64,000 bases of DNA from Dipteris shenzhenensis. Its lineage: Eukaryota; Polypodiophyta; Polypodiopsida; Gleicheniales. The notes beneath the pieces are model-generated. The model saw nothing but the letters and a program-made list of their open reading frames with translations. It was not told the DNA's origin and ran no database searches. Positions 1 through 11,305 of this stretch are shown piece by piece (the first letter of the stretch is position 1; every line of letters starts with the position of its first letter). Made by a program: the position numbers and the translations under genes. The stretch is taken from NCBI GenBank assembly GCA_047967505.1, contig CM106539.1, one strand, 5' to 3'.

Positions 1-149
1 GAGCTTCCCTAGAGGATGATCCTCAACTCCCGAGCGAGTTCCCTCAAGGCCTAGTATACGTGTGCAAGCACTCACAAAATGTCTAGCATAGTCGTAAGTA
101 TGAAAACTGCAAAATAACAAAGCAAAATCGTCGTTAGATAACAAAGCAA
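1..149. other. Left edge, nothing recognised
   Basis: Short unique-looking sequence before the palindromic array. I see no coding frame or repeat in it. Confidence 0.3.
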
Positions 150-950
150 GTTTTAGCAGCCCCAAACTCTATGAGACCCCAAAAAAGGGGGGGCTCAGCC
201 GGAGGGAGGAGGTTTCATAGATAGAGTTTGGGGCTGCAGAGCGGCTGCTGAAACCGAAAAAAAGGGGGGGGCTGCTGAAGAGTCTGCGCTAGCGCAGACT
301 CTGGGGGGCTGCTGAGCCCCCCCATTTTTTTCGGTTTCAGCAGCCGCTCAGCAGCCCCAAACTCTATCTATGAAACCTCCTCCCTCGTCCCCTATCTATG
401 AAACCAAAAAAAAGGGGGGGGCTCAGTAGCCCCCCCCTTTTTTTCGGTTTCATAGCAGCCCCAAACTCTATCTATGAAGTTACCTCCTCCCTCCTTCGTC
501 CCCTATCTATGAAGCGCAGACTCTGGGGGGCTGCTGAGCCCCCCCCTTTTTTTCGGTTTCATGGGCTGCTGAAACCGAAAAAAAGGGGGGGGCTCAGCAA
601 CCCCCCAGAGTCTGCGAGCGCAAACTCTGGGGGGCTGCTGAGCCCCCCCCTTTTTTTCGGTTTCATGGGCGCTCAGCAGCCCCAAACTCTATCTATGAAA
701 CCTCCTCCCTCCTTCGTCCCCTATCTATGAGACCGGAAAAAAGGGGGGGGCTCAGCAGCCCCTCAGAGTCTGTGCTAGCGCAAACTCTGAGGGGCTGCTA
801 AGCCCCCCCCTTTTTTCCGATCTCATTGAGTTTGGGGCTGCTGAAACCGGAAAAAAGGGGGGGGCTCAGCAGCCCCCTAGCGCAGACTCTGGGGGGCTGC
901 TGAGCCCCCCCCTTTTTTTCGGTTTCATAGATAAAGACAGCGAAGAGCTT
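150..950. repeat. Array of GC-rich palindromes (hairpin array)
   Basis: At least five long inverted repeats lie head to tail, at about 242-346, 395-454, 513-669 (two overlapping), 731-826 and 840-931. Each arm reads AAACCG, a run of A, a run of G, then a GCTCAGCAGCCCC-like block and CAGAGTCTGCG. The second arm is the reverse complement. Some centres are perfect palindromes (20 bp at 281-300). The spacers share a unit with CAGCCCCAAACTCTATC and a pyrimidine-rich CCTCCTCCCTCCTTCGTCC block. There is no open frame that is not low complexity. It could be a cluster of foldback or MITE-like elements, or a locally amplified hairpin. The structure is seen directly; the origin is inferred. Confidence 0.85.
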
Positions 951-974
951 GCAATGATCTTGAGAGAAGCAAAT

Positions 975-1245
975 TAGACAGCGAAGGAGGGAGGAGAGAG
1001 CCAAGATAGGGGACAAAGGACGAAGGAGGGAGGAGAGAGGTCGACCTTATCGATAGGATAGAGGGAGGGAGGAGAGTGGAAAGGTGGAAGGAGGGAGGAG
1101 AGAGCCAAGATAGGGGACGAAGGAGGGAGGAGAGCTAATATCGATAGGATGGGAAGGAAGGAGGAGAGAGCCGAGAGTGGAAGGAGGGAGGAAAGAGCCG
1201 AGAGAGGGGACGAAGGAGGGAGGAGAGAGGTCGACCTTATCCCGT
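975..1245. repeat. Purine-rich minisatellite
   Basis: Imperfect copies of a unit containing GACGAAGGAGGGAGGAGAG alternate with AGCCAAGATAGGG or AGGTCGACCTTATCGATAGG segments. The plus strand is almost pure purine over long runs. The core is the reverse complement of the pyrimidine block in the spacers of the palindromic array just upstream, so both arrays share one ancestral unit in opposite orientations. Confidence 0.8.
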
Positions 1246-2231
1246 GGTGCTTGCGTATTATACTCATCGTATCACTGAATTGCCCTTCATCGTTAAATTG
1301 ATTTGGGTACCTTGGTTCGCAATCACCTACATTTTCTACTCATCATAGACTCGGTTAATTGGGCCGTATTCAACAGGATATTTTATTTAAGTTAGAGGGG
1401 AAGATCAGTGCAAAGCAAGAACCAAATGGCGGAGTTGATCTACCGAAATTACTATCATCCTAGGTGAGAGACCCATTCGACAATGCAATTAGTTTCTTTG
1501 TTCTCTGTGTGGCTTGAAGCTATCAATGATGAAACAAAACGGTGGCTCATCCCTCGATACCATCACAAGCAAGGATGTCTCCAAAGCATCATCAGTGTGC
1601 GATCGGCCAAGCGTGCATCGATGATGTACCCACTGTCTTCCTGCTAGATAGCCCACGTTGTTTTGAATGCTAGATAGCCCACGTTGTTTTGAAGGAGTCT
1701 CTCCTTCATCTCTCTCCAATCATTAATCATCCCTATAATAGCATGTGGCTTTTAAGGCTTAAGATTGTAGCATCCTGGCATAATCCAAGTTTGTGAAAGA
1801 ATCTCGGCCGCCACCTTTCTCACCATCATTCCAGCTCAATGGGTTGTAATGACGGCCACATGGCTACTTCTCATTGTGGTGTCAGGGCATCATAGCTCAA
1901 ACACCACCTGTTTCACAATCCTCTACCCATTCTCTATCCATTTTCAATATTTGCACTCTGCTTTCTCGTGACCACGCATCCTGATACTACTCTCTTGTCA
2001 TTTTCTCCTCTTCATTCTCTCCCACCATTACTTTCTAAGTCTCTTTGGTTGCCTTCTAGCTTTGCATCACACTGCATTTCTCTCTTTCATCCCTTCTTAT
2101 TTTCATGATCCGTGTTGGGTTATCATCCCTCTGCTCTCAATGCCATGTTGGACTACCATCCCTTTGCTCTCAAGATTGTCTGTATTCTCTGACCTCCTCT
2201 AATAACCACTTTCTCTAAGCTCCCTCTGTCT
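1246..2231. other. Non-coding stretch before the transposase gene
   Basis: No supported gene. It contains a perfect 26-bp tandem duplication (1642-1667 and 1668-1693, unit TGCTAGATAGCCCACGTTGT plus TTTGAA) and a pyrimidine-rich lead-in to 2232 that could hold the promoter and 5' UTR of the next gene. I could not recognise long terminal inverted repeats of a Mutator-like element here. Confidence 0.4.
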
Positions 2232-5200
2232 TTGGTACCTTTTGTTGTGTCATCCAAAATGGCTACAGAAGAGGCTTCTATTGAATGGCTTATTGAAGGA
2301 GTGAATCTATCACACTCTATTCCGCTCAAGGATGGAAGAAGGATTGTTAGTAAACATTTCCTTCAAAGCCTTCTTCTCCATACGCACAAGCTCATCTACC
2401 TTAAGGCAGTCATTGAAGGTGAAGCAACAATGAAGGTAAAGTTTTCATCTGAGTGGGATATTGATGGTCAAGAGCATTACGTACTGGATGCCTCCTTGAC
2501 AAAAAGGTATGCTCTCATCCACAATACAATCATGGCAGCAAGTACTATTAGTGATCTTGAAGAGCCTGGTTCATCATCACGTTGTGTTGCTAGTAGAGTT
2601 TACTCCGAAGAGTTTGGCAAAGAAGGAAAGAAAACCTCTCAACCATCTCCTTACGTGGATCTTGAAGAGTTAAATCCCATTGAGAAGCCTGGTATGTACC
2701 ACAATTCTTATAAGTCGAGGACTGATGTTGACATTGAGATGATGCAGACTTCACACATTGACCTTGAAGGCTCAAATGAGGACCATTCAAAAGATGAATG
2801 TCAAATTAGCAAAAGCATCATACCTTGGATCATGGAGAACAAGCAAGCCAATATACTCAAAACGCAGATTGCAAATATAAAGCAAAGGAAGCAAGTCACT
2901 GAATTACCAAGGGTATATAATGGACGTATGCTATTGGAATTTCCTCCAACTTTTGGAAACATCAATGGCATGAATGGCATGGAACAAAAATTTGATGGCC
3001 ACATATGGACTAAACCATCAACCACCAACATGGCTATCTCATGTATAGTAAGGCTTAGCTACTGTGTTGGCTCATTAGAATGCCATAGAATTACTTGCCC
3101 TTATTTTGCAAACAATAAGAAGTTTAACGCATCCTTTTTTAGAGGCTACCTACAAAAGAAGATTGCTCTTGGACTCTTGACTGAAGAGGAGAGGAACAAG
3201 ATTGTTTGTCACTATTGTCATAAGCCTGCTTATTGCATTGATACTTGTAATTGCATAGTATATTATGTAATGCCATTTAATGAAACAATGACTAGATTGA
3301 TGGTCCATGTTGGTGAACATCAGCACCCCGTACAGCCAGGAACATCTAAGGCAATGATAGAGAAAACAAAGAAGCTTGTTGTAGATGTTTTCAAGGTGGA
3401 TAAAAATGCTGGACCACGCAAAGCTCAAATGAGTGTTGCCAAGGAGCTCTTGAATTCATCATTGATGAGAGGAGACAATAATGAAGGGGCAAGTGTGGGA
3501 GATCTAGAGTTGACCAACTTTCTTGAGCAATTGGTACCACTAGTTGAGAATCAATGGTATGTTTGTTTGTAGCTAAGTGATTTTTAATTTACTTAACTTT
3601 AGAATGGTATAAAGACCTTCTAAATAGTTGACTTCTGATGTTACAGGTTCAAACGGATTGTTGCACAAGAGAAGAAGGCAAGGTTACCTGTTGGGGAAGG
3701 TTATGATAGCCTTCTTTTACTAAAGAAAAGGTCTATGTATTCATTCTTCCATGGAAGTCGTTTTCCAGCGCAAGGCTTGCCAGATGAAAAATGTTTTGTT
3801 TTTAAAATGTCAACCAATGGTCCAGCATCTGGTGTGGATCTTGTTAATCGCATGAGAAGAGGAGGAAATGGTGATTTGAGGAATTCATGGGTACAATTTG
3901 ATCACACCGATCGAGTGATTGGGTGGAGCACAATGGCATGTCATGTTTATGATCCTAGGTATAACTTCCCTCCATCCTTATGTATCCATGTTGCTATCAT
4001 CAAGAGAGTTGTGGTATAATATTTAATAATGTTGGCTTTGTCTACCAGTGTGCAGGAATTAATGACCATCGCCACATGTGAGATGAAAGATGAAGATGCT
4101 GCAAGCCAAATCCTATTTTGGGAGATGTTGAATGCCACAATGAAAGAATGTGGGTATCCCCCTGCAGATTTTCATGGTTTCATGTCTGATGAAGCTGTCT
4201 GATGATGAAGCTGGAGCAAATTGGATAGCTGTGAGAACTATTTTCAATGGGGGTCCAAACAACATAATTGTTGGGAGAGAGCGCTCATGTCTCTTCCATT
4301 GGGAACAAAGCTTGCATAAGCACACAAGGAAATTCATCAAAGAGGATATGAGGAACGAGCATATCACCATGTGTGAGAATTGGAGATTATGTAAGACAAA
4401 GCAAGAAGCTACCAACCAAGCAAAGCTCATTCGGAAGTGGTGGCATGCAGGACACGTCCGTGTGGCCGACATTCCTTCAATGGACATATGGTTTAGTTGG
4501 TGGGATGTGCGGATTGCCCATTGGGGGAATCTCATGAGCGCGGTATGTATTTTGTAGATAAATGTAGTAAGCTAAATAAATGTAATAAGCCAATCTAATT
4601 ACCTCCCTTTTTACCACAGGTAACAAAGAGTTCCTTGGAGGAGGCACACACTCCAAGGTCAAATCCAGCTGAAAGCATGCATGGTAGTTGGCTAGCAGGA
4701 GAAGGGTTTAAGACAAAGATACAATTATATGATTGTTGCGTCTCGGACATGGCAAATGCCCTATTACAAAGTGCCAAACAATATGCATATATGATTGGAA
4801 GGCATGTTGGGGATGGTCCTAACTTGGAAGCCTTGATGCAAAGAGTGGCCTCAAGGAGTACACCTTCACCAGCACAAGTTGCACAAATGGTGCATGAAAC
4901 AGTTGCAGGGACACCAATGTATGAAGAACCAAGACCATTACATGGGGATAAGGTAACAGTCCAAAGAAAGAGAAGCAAGTCATCAAGTATACATTTAGAA
5001 AACACCTCACACAAGCCAGGGTATGTGATGGAGACCAGAGATCGTAAGCAAAGAGGACGGCCGAGAAAAATTAGGTTCGAGATAGAAGGTGGAGATTGGC
5101 ATTCAATAAAACCGCAAGGTAATACCCAACCAGTGGATGTTGAGGCTTCCACAATGGAGCAAGGTGGAGTTCAAGGGGAGTCTACAAAAACATTATGGGA

Positions 5201-6182
5201 AAAACATGGCAATGTAGGGGAAGCTGAAGGAGCTCAGAATGAGACCATGCCCACAAGAGAACAAGCCCCAACGGCTCCACCTAAGAGACAAGGAGGCCTT
5301 CCTAGTGGCCTCTCTATTGTTGAGGTGCCTATCCACCGTACCTTTTGGGCAATTCGAAGGACCTCCAAAAACTCTAAAGTGAAGTGTCTTGGATTCATAG
5401 ATGGAAAGGTTAAGTGTAATCGATATATACAAAGCAGTTCACAAGGAGTGGTGGCACCCTGTTTCTACTCTGAACGGTGGCATCCAGGGGTAGGAGGACC
5501 AAAAGCACAATGGATGTGGGTTTGTAATGATGATATAACTCATACATGGCACCTAGATCATAATATCATGCATGTTCCTGAACGTCCATCTGTGTGGAAG
5601 GTGGATGTGGAAACAAACATCACAAGTGAGGAGATAGGCAATCCCATCAAGGCTGGTTTTAGACTGCAAATAGTGGATCAACCCCATGTAAATTGGAGGA
5701 CACCAAATGTACCTCAAGGATCAGCACCGATGCCAACTAATTTTTGTGATGCACATGGAGGGTCGGCATCCATACCAAGGAATTTAGCTCAACACACATT
5801 GGTAAGAACCACAAAATGGAGGCATGGCATATCTAAGGAGGCTGCAAAAAGAATAGCTAGTGCTCAATCTATGCACGCTGTTGTCATGGGAGAAATGACA
5901 GTGGAGCTTCTTCATCATAGTATTTTCCATTTGAGAACAACAGGGTCTGACAAGGCTCGGATGTCTTACGATGTGCACATCAAGACTGAACCCATGTGTA
6001 CATGTCCAGATTTTCAAAAAAGAGAGTTGGGTCAAAAACCTTACCTGGCATGCAAACATATCTATTACATCTTCATCCGTGTATTGGGATTGGATCCAAA
6101 TCAACACATGCTTATTCATCAACCAACCCTTTCCACTATGGATGTTTCATCAGTGCATAGTCGACCTAGGATCAATCCATAG
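2232..6182 (+). pseudogene. Mutator-like (MULE) transposase gene with SWIM finger and AT-hook, frameshifted
   Basis: Four exons fit: 2232-3556, 3647-3958, 4049-4542 and 4620-6182, all with GT-AG introns and matching phases. A Met at 2259 is an alternative start. Without a 13-bp duplication at 4185-4197 the exons add up to 1227 codons in one frame. With it, exon 3 shifts frame and stops at once. Exon 1 carries a Cys/His-rich segment (CHYCHKPAYCIDTCNC). Exon 3 has the transposase block with LMTIATCEM, the Asp-containing FMSD motif followed by ANW, and CLFHWEQS. Exon 4 carries an AT-hook (RGRPRK) and a C-terminal SWIM zinc finger (CTCPDF, then CKH). This architecture is known from plant MULE and FAR1-related transposases, which cut and paste DNA. 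No terminal inverted repeats were found, so a domesticated gene cannot be excluded. The frameshift argues that this copy is dead unless spliced around. Confidence 0.8.
4185..4213 (+). other. 13-bp tandem duplication causing a frameshift
   Basis: TCTGATGAAGCTG (4185-4197) is followed by TCTGATGATGAAGCTG (4198-4213). The extra 13 bp moves the reading frame by +1 inside the conserved FMSD motif and leads to a stop codon. The downstream frame resumes the conserved block directly. Removing one copy restores divisibility by three over the whole gene. Confidence 0.85.
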
Positions 6183-6690
6183 ACCTGAATGCAAAATATA
6201 AACTTGGTTGGTGTTATGATAGCCCACTTTTTTATGTGACACTTTTTTTTGCTCAAAATTTGTTGTGTTGAGTCAACACAATGTTCTTAATGTGGAACAT
6301 TTTACTAATTGCTTTGGCCTTTTCAAATAATAGAACTACATGAAAATTGGCATATGCTTACTTGAAGTTTCATTAAACCTTTGTTGCCTTAGCAACAATC
6401 CATAGACTTGAATGCATAATACATATTTGCTGGTATTGTGATGGCTCGTTTTTATATATGATATCATTTATTACTGACTTGCAATATAAATTACTTGGAT
6501 TAATAGCTTTGTCTTTTTTAGTCCATAGAATTGCTAATTGCTTTGGTATTTCCTAGGATAAATCCATAGATACAGGATAAGTAATTACTTTGTTATTTTT
6601 TGATTAGTAGGTCTTTTTTTATGGGACTCTAAAAAAGCTCACAAACTTTGATAAATTTCCAAAAAAGCTCGCATTAAAAAGCTCACAATA
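6183..6690. other. AT-rich spacer with a short dispersed repeat
   Basis: No gene seen. A segment starting ATCCATAGACCTGAATGC (about 6176-6240) recurs in diverged form at about 6400-6470 (ATCCATAGACTTGAATGC), both followed by a GGT-ATTGTGATGGC-like block. The copy overlaps the stop codon region of the transposase gene, so its 3' end may lie in a repeated sequence. Confidence 0.5.
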
Positions 6691-7555
6691 AAATTTTCCC
6701 CGTTCCAATACAACAACTTCAAGCCGAGGAAGTGGACTCGCCATTTCAGTATGAAGTTGAGTACCCGGTGTACTATGTCAAAGGCACAGAAGGTTTAATA
6801 CCAATCTATGCAAATCAAGTTCGACCCAACATATATCAAGCACCAATCAAGTACTATGGTTGTGGAGAAGATCACCAGATCACAGAGTGCTAGCCCCACT
6901 ACTTTCCAACCACTCTACAGAGATTGTGGCATAGGCCATGCCTGTATGGATTGTCCAATGAAAAATAAGGTCCCATAACAAACTGAGGCTAAGCCTGACG
7001 TCCCAATAGGCATTATTGGGATGGACCATCAAAGTCTAGGGTTGGCAAGCGTAATATCACAACCTGTGAATGTGATTACACGCCAGCAAAAAGAGGACAC
7101 CAAGAACCCTAATATTCCAATTCAATCAAGACAACTTCTTCAAAAGAATGCACAAGTGCCTCTACCTCTGCCAAGCAATGAGCAACCAAGCTCATCCACA
7201 TCAGCTCCAAGAAGCTCCATACCCGAATTCAGAAGTGGAGAAGGCTCGATTTCAGGTTCTTCAACAATGGGTACAAAAGGAACAAGCTCAATTTGAGACT
7301 GAGAAGCAAGCACACAATCCAATCCCTGACTTGGCACCACAGAGTATTGATACTGTACTTGAACCTCTGTTCAACAACATAATGTACCGCCACAAATTGA
7401 AGGAGCCGTGTTTTCTAGCATTCTAAGTTGTCATGTGTCAATTCCCATCGGAATCCTACTATGAAATTGTCCCAATCTCTGGGAGAGTTTCAAAGGTTGG
7501 ATTGAACTCACAAATCCCCCTCCACCACTACAAGACATAGAAGATATCCCTGTGG

Positions 7556-8038
7556 ATGGGTGAGAGAGACAACATACACAACATCACTGTGCCTTTGATC
7601 CACAAGGCATATAATAAAGTCCAAGCCATAGTGGATGGTGGAGCAGGTGTAAATGTCCTATCCGAGGAGCTCTACAATGAATGGGGTCTCCCATCAATGC
7701 AGAAAGCTAATTTCAACATATGCCTTGCCGATGATTCACGGGCTAAGCCCTTGGGAATAGTGAATGGCATGTTAACAAAAGTCGCAGGAGTCCACTTTTC
7801 CCTTCAATTCACAATCTTGGATATCCCCAAGAAATCCTATCAAATCTTGTTGGGATGTCCTTGGTTGTGGGAAGCATCGGTCCTCCATGATTGGGGAACT
7901 GATATACTGACAATCCAAAATCGTGACACCATAGTTCGGGTGAATATGGGGATGGGAGCAATATCACCAATTGTGCCTAGAGCATTGGATGAGACCTCTT
8001 CAACGATGATCTCAAGCAAATCAGCTCCCCTGCAATAG
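7556..8038 (+). pseudogene. Element A retropepsin-like protease fragment
   Basis: 160 codons open. The segment IVDGGAGVNVLS sits where retropepsins have the D-S/T-G-A active site, and ILLGCPWLWEASVLHDWG is the conserved flap-downstream block of Ty3/gypsy proteases. The active site is DGG rather than DSG or DTG. The frame is separated from the gag remnant upstream and from the RT downstream, so the polyprotein is broken. Confidence 0.75.
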
Positions 8039-8177
8039 CATGCCAAAGTAGGCGATACACAAAGCAATGTCAATAATTGGATACAAATGTTGGCAACCAT
8101 TGACAATTGCCATTCATTAGACCCCATCTTCTCGCCGATAGATGCTAAGGTCATATAGGTAGATCCTCAACTCACAC

Positions 8178-9439
8178 ATGAAGAACCAATACCTTGAGTG
8201 GAATAATGAACCTGAAGAAGGTACCCATATCAATGATGACTCAAATTTTCCTTGGGACCTCGAAACTGAGGCTGAGAATGCTCAAATTGAAGGTCAAGTC
8301 TTTGACAATGACTTAGCCATTTTGCATGCCCTAGTGGCAGTCAAGCTTCCACAAATTGAACCTCCAAAGTTGAATAATAGCAGAAGATCCCAAAAGAAAG
8401 TTGGAGGAAATCGCAGAAAAGCCAAGGCCGAACACTTCAATGAATTCAAACGAGTCCAAACAAGGATTGTTGAATTGTATCTTGTGAAGCCACCTCCCTC
8501 AAAATATGAGCCACCTCCTCTTGAATGGTCCCCTGAGGGACTGTAAGGAGTATGCGCAACAAATGAACCCTTACTTGGGAACACATTACTAGTGGAAAGT
8601 TACCCCATAGTTCCCAACGTAAGAAGTTTTCAAAGTATAAGCCACATGTGCGGATGAAGATCGATCAAGAGACTTCAGAAAAAGAAAGTCACCAAGAGCC
8701 TCACAAATTAGTTAATGATACTATGCCACCCAGTACCCATAGCACATGTCAGGCTAGTTCAACACCATCAGAGGCAGATCTTCGAGAGGTGCCAGAGTAC
8801 TTCAAGATTTACACAAGTGGAAGTGTCCCCATAGCAATGCCAAGACCACTAAGAGAATCTGAAGTTCAAGAAACCGATAGCATTGAAGAGACTCCAATCT
8901 ATGAGGGACCGGCAAAAACTCGAACAATAAACCTCGCCCTTGAAGGGGAGGAAGAAAAATTGATTTTTATTGGGAAATTGCTTCGACAGGAAGATGAAAC
9001 CAAACTAAAATCACTCCTAATGGGATACCGTGACTGCCTAGCATGGTCATACAAGGAGATGAAAAGAATTTCATCAGATGTGGCAGTACATACGATACCT
9101 ATAAGGGAAGGTACCCACCCTAAGGTATGTGGACCTTATTGCACAAATCCAAAGTATGGCACCATGGTTTTTGATGAGCTGGAAAAACTCTTAGATGTCG
9201 TATTCATCTATGAGATAGAGCACATTGATTGGGTTTCACCCATCATCATCATGTCTAAATGCAACAAGAAGCTCATAATATGCGTCAATTTAAAGAATGT
9301 GAATGCCACAATAATTAGGGACCATTATCCCCTACCTCTAATAGATACAGTGTTGGAAAAGGTGGTAGGTTCCGAGATATATAGCTTCTTGGAGGGCTTC
9401 AGTGGCTATAACCAAGTGCAAATTACTCCTAAAGACCAT
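8178..9439 (+). pseudogene. Element A protease-RT linker and 5' part of reverse transcriptase
   Basis: Open segments at 8178-8546 and 8648-9439 encode the charged linker and then the RT N-terminus: IPIREGTHPKVCGPY, DWVSPIIIMSK, IICVNLKNVNATIIRDHYPLP and FLEGFSGYNQVQITPKDH. The palm YXDD motif and everything after it are missing because the LTR of element B starts at 9440. Confidence 0.8.
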
Positions 9440-10269
9440 AGCACTAGATTGTTACATGTGCACTCACTAGCATATGCACATTTTTGCACATATAGTTTGC
9501 ACTAGATTGTTATACACACACTCACTGGCATATGTACATTGTTGCACATTTAGGAAGACCTAATCAATTTCCACTTAGGGATTATTGAGTCTTAGTTTCC
9601 CTATAAAATCCCACAAATAAGCATATAGTTAGTCCCTACCTAATCAATAGATCACTTGCACTCACACGATTTTGCATAGGCACATAATAGATTGCATCAA
9701 TAATAGTATCACACGCTTTCATTCCATACTCTCAAAGCATGCAATGAATTCACAAGCAGGACAAGAAGCTATGCCAAAACTCAAGATGAATTGGCAAAAG
9801 ACTCTGCAGCCTCAGCAACGAGACCCCCACCAAACATCACAACCGTCTCCTAACTGCACAAATATCAGACTTGCATTCAAAGTGATCTACAAGCTCAATG
9901 ATGTGGGTGCAATCGCATCCAACATGTATGCAAAATAGAAAGAAATGCCAGCCTCAGCAAACGAGACCCCCCGCTAAACCTCTTCCCAAGAAGATTCGAT
10001 GGCAGAGTCCATAGCCTTAGCAAATGAGATCCCCTCTGAAATTCACAATCATATAACCCCTCCCCAAGAGGAGATAAGCCACTCGGTTATGCACATGGCA
10101 TCCTAACTCCAAAATCAAAATAAGCCATAACCCGAGGATGGGTAATAAAATGGATCCGGGAGTATGTTGTCTCTGTGCCAACATGAACTTAGGTAGCACA
10201 GAATGTGTGTAGAGTAGCGGCAAAGCTCCACTTGTACTTGCATAAGGCTAGGAATAATCCCTCTTAGGA

Positions 10270-10490
10270 ATCCAACTTGCATGTTCTACATGAAAGTTCT
10301 ACATACGATTCCTACATGCATGCGAGTTTTACATGCAACATGCAACTCCTACATGCATGTTCTACATGCAAGTTTTACATGCAACTCCTACATGCAACAT
10401 GCGAGTTCTACATGCAACTTGTAACTCCTACATACAACTTCTATATGCAAGTTCTACATGTAGAGAGAGAATGTCTTACAATTCCTACAT
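10270..10490. repeat. CTACATGCAA-type minisatellite inside the LTR
   Basis: Many short imperfect copies of CCTACATGCAA and TTCTACATGCAA. The matching tract in the other LTR (16195-16405) has a different number and order of units, so the array changed after insertion. Confidence 0.8.
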
Positions 10491-10515
10491 GCAGAGAGAG
10501 AAGCTCTCCAACTTG

Positions 10516-10523
10516 TATAAATA
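10516..10523 (+). promoter_or_regulatory. Probable LTR TATA box
   Basis: TATAAATA lies in the middle of the LTR ahead of CCCCATAATGG, the expected place for the U3/R boundary. In the 3' LTR the same site (16409-16416) reads TACAAATA. Confidence 0.55.
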
Positions 10524-10689
10524 CCCCATAATGGAATGAAGCCCACACTCTTTGGGGCATTGTGCTGAGTTCTACTTTGGTATTCTAAGCAATTGTCTCA
10601 AGTGTCCATGCTTCCTTGCACTCCCATCCAAAAGCATGTCCTAACCTTGCAACTCCTCCTCCCCTCTCCTCCAACCTTGCAACCCATCC

Positions 10690-10812
10690 TCTCCCTCTCC
10701 TGCTCCCCCCTCCTTCTCCTCCTCCTCCCTCCTCCTCCTCCTCCTCCTCCTCCTCCCTCCTCCCTCCTCCTCCTCCTTCCTCCTCCTCCTTCCTCCTCCC
10801 TTCTTCTCTCTC
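10690..10812. repeat. CTC/CCT trinucleotide-rich tract
   Basis: Long polypyrimidine run of CTC and CTT triplets in the 5' LTR. It is nearly absent from the 3' LTR copy, so it expanded in this copy or shrank in the other. Confidence 0.8.
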
Positions 10813-11305
10813 TCCTTTCCCCCCATGCTTCCTCTCCCACTCCTATGCTCCCCCTCAACCCTTAATAGTTCCTCAACCCTTAACCTCCATGATCTATGAG
10901 GGAGATGAATTCTCCACCATGTACTCTACCTTGAACCATGGATCCTCCTAACCCTTGAACCTCTTCTAAACTCTGGAACCTCTCTCTGAACCTTGGAACC
11001 TCCTTCTAAACCTTGAACCTCTCTCTAACCCTTAAACTCATCCTAAACATTTCAACCCCCAATGAAGGTGGAAGCCTTCATTACCCCAATCATGATGATG
11101 CACATTCCTTTCACACATGCATGCACTATGTTTACTTACCACACTTAAGCCTACGTCTCTCACCGGAATATGACTTGAGGTCCTAAGCTACACTTATACT
11201 ACAACGACAACACCAATATATCTATAGGTGACAAAAAGACTCGGAACCTTGCATACTGAGAATACCCTGCTCTTCCTGTGAAAGTCGTGGGAAAAAGCAA
11301 ATATT

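Larger units (their letters stand above)
6690..9439 (+). mobile_element. Ty3/gypsy element A, truncated remnant
   Basis: The order is gag C-terminal part, protease, reverse transcriptase start. The gag remnant near 6700-6893 has a knuckle-like YYGCGEDHQITEC in which the first Cys is replaced, followed by a stop. Protease and RT fragments follow in different frames with stops between. The RT is cut off exactly where the 1.87-kb LTR of element B begins (9440). No 5' LTR was found. It is the same family as element B: their protease and linker segments are nearly the same along their length. Confidence 0.8.
9440..11305 (+). repeat. 5' LTR of element B
   Basis: It starts AGCACTAGATTGTTACA and aligns along its whole length with 15354-17222. 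It opens with two tandem ~58-bp units, carries a CTACATGCAA-type minisatellite at about 10270-10480, a TATA box with downstream CCCCATAATGG, a CTC-rich tract at 10690-10810 and repeated CTTGGAACCTC phrases at 10930-11060. Confidence 0.8.

Noticed and set aside
398-1016. Open frames on both strands across the palindromic array
   Set aside because: They are low-complexity Pro/Lys/Gly repeats produced by the palindrome units and appear equally on both strands.
1246-2231. Terminal inverted repeat for the MULE-like gene
   Set aside because: I found no stretch here that is the reverse complement of sequence after 6182; a computed inverted-repeat search would be decisive.
10593-10951. Leu/Pro/Ser-rich frames and their Arg/Glu-rich opposites
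   Set aside because: They are translations of the CTC trinucleotide tract in an LTR and are not shared with the other LTR.
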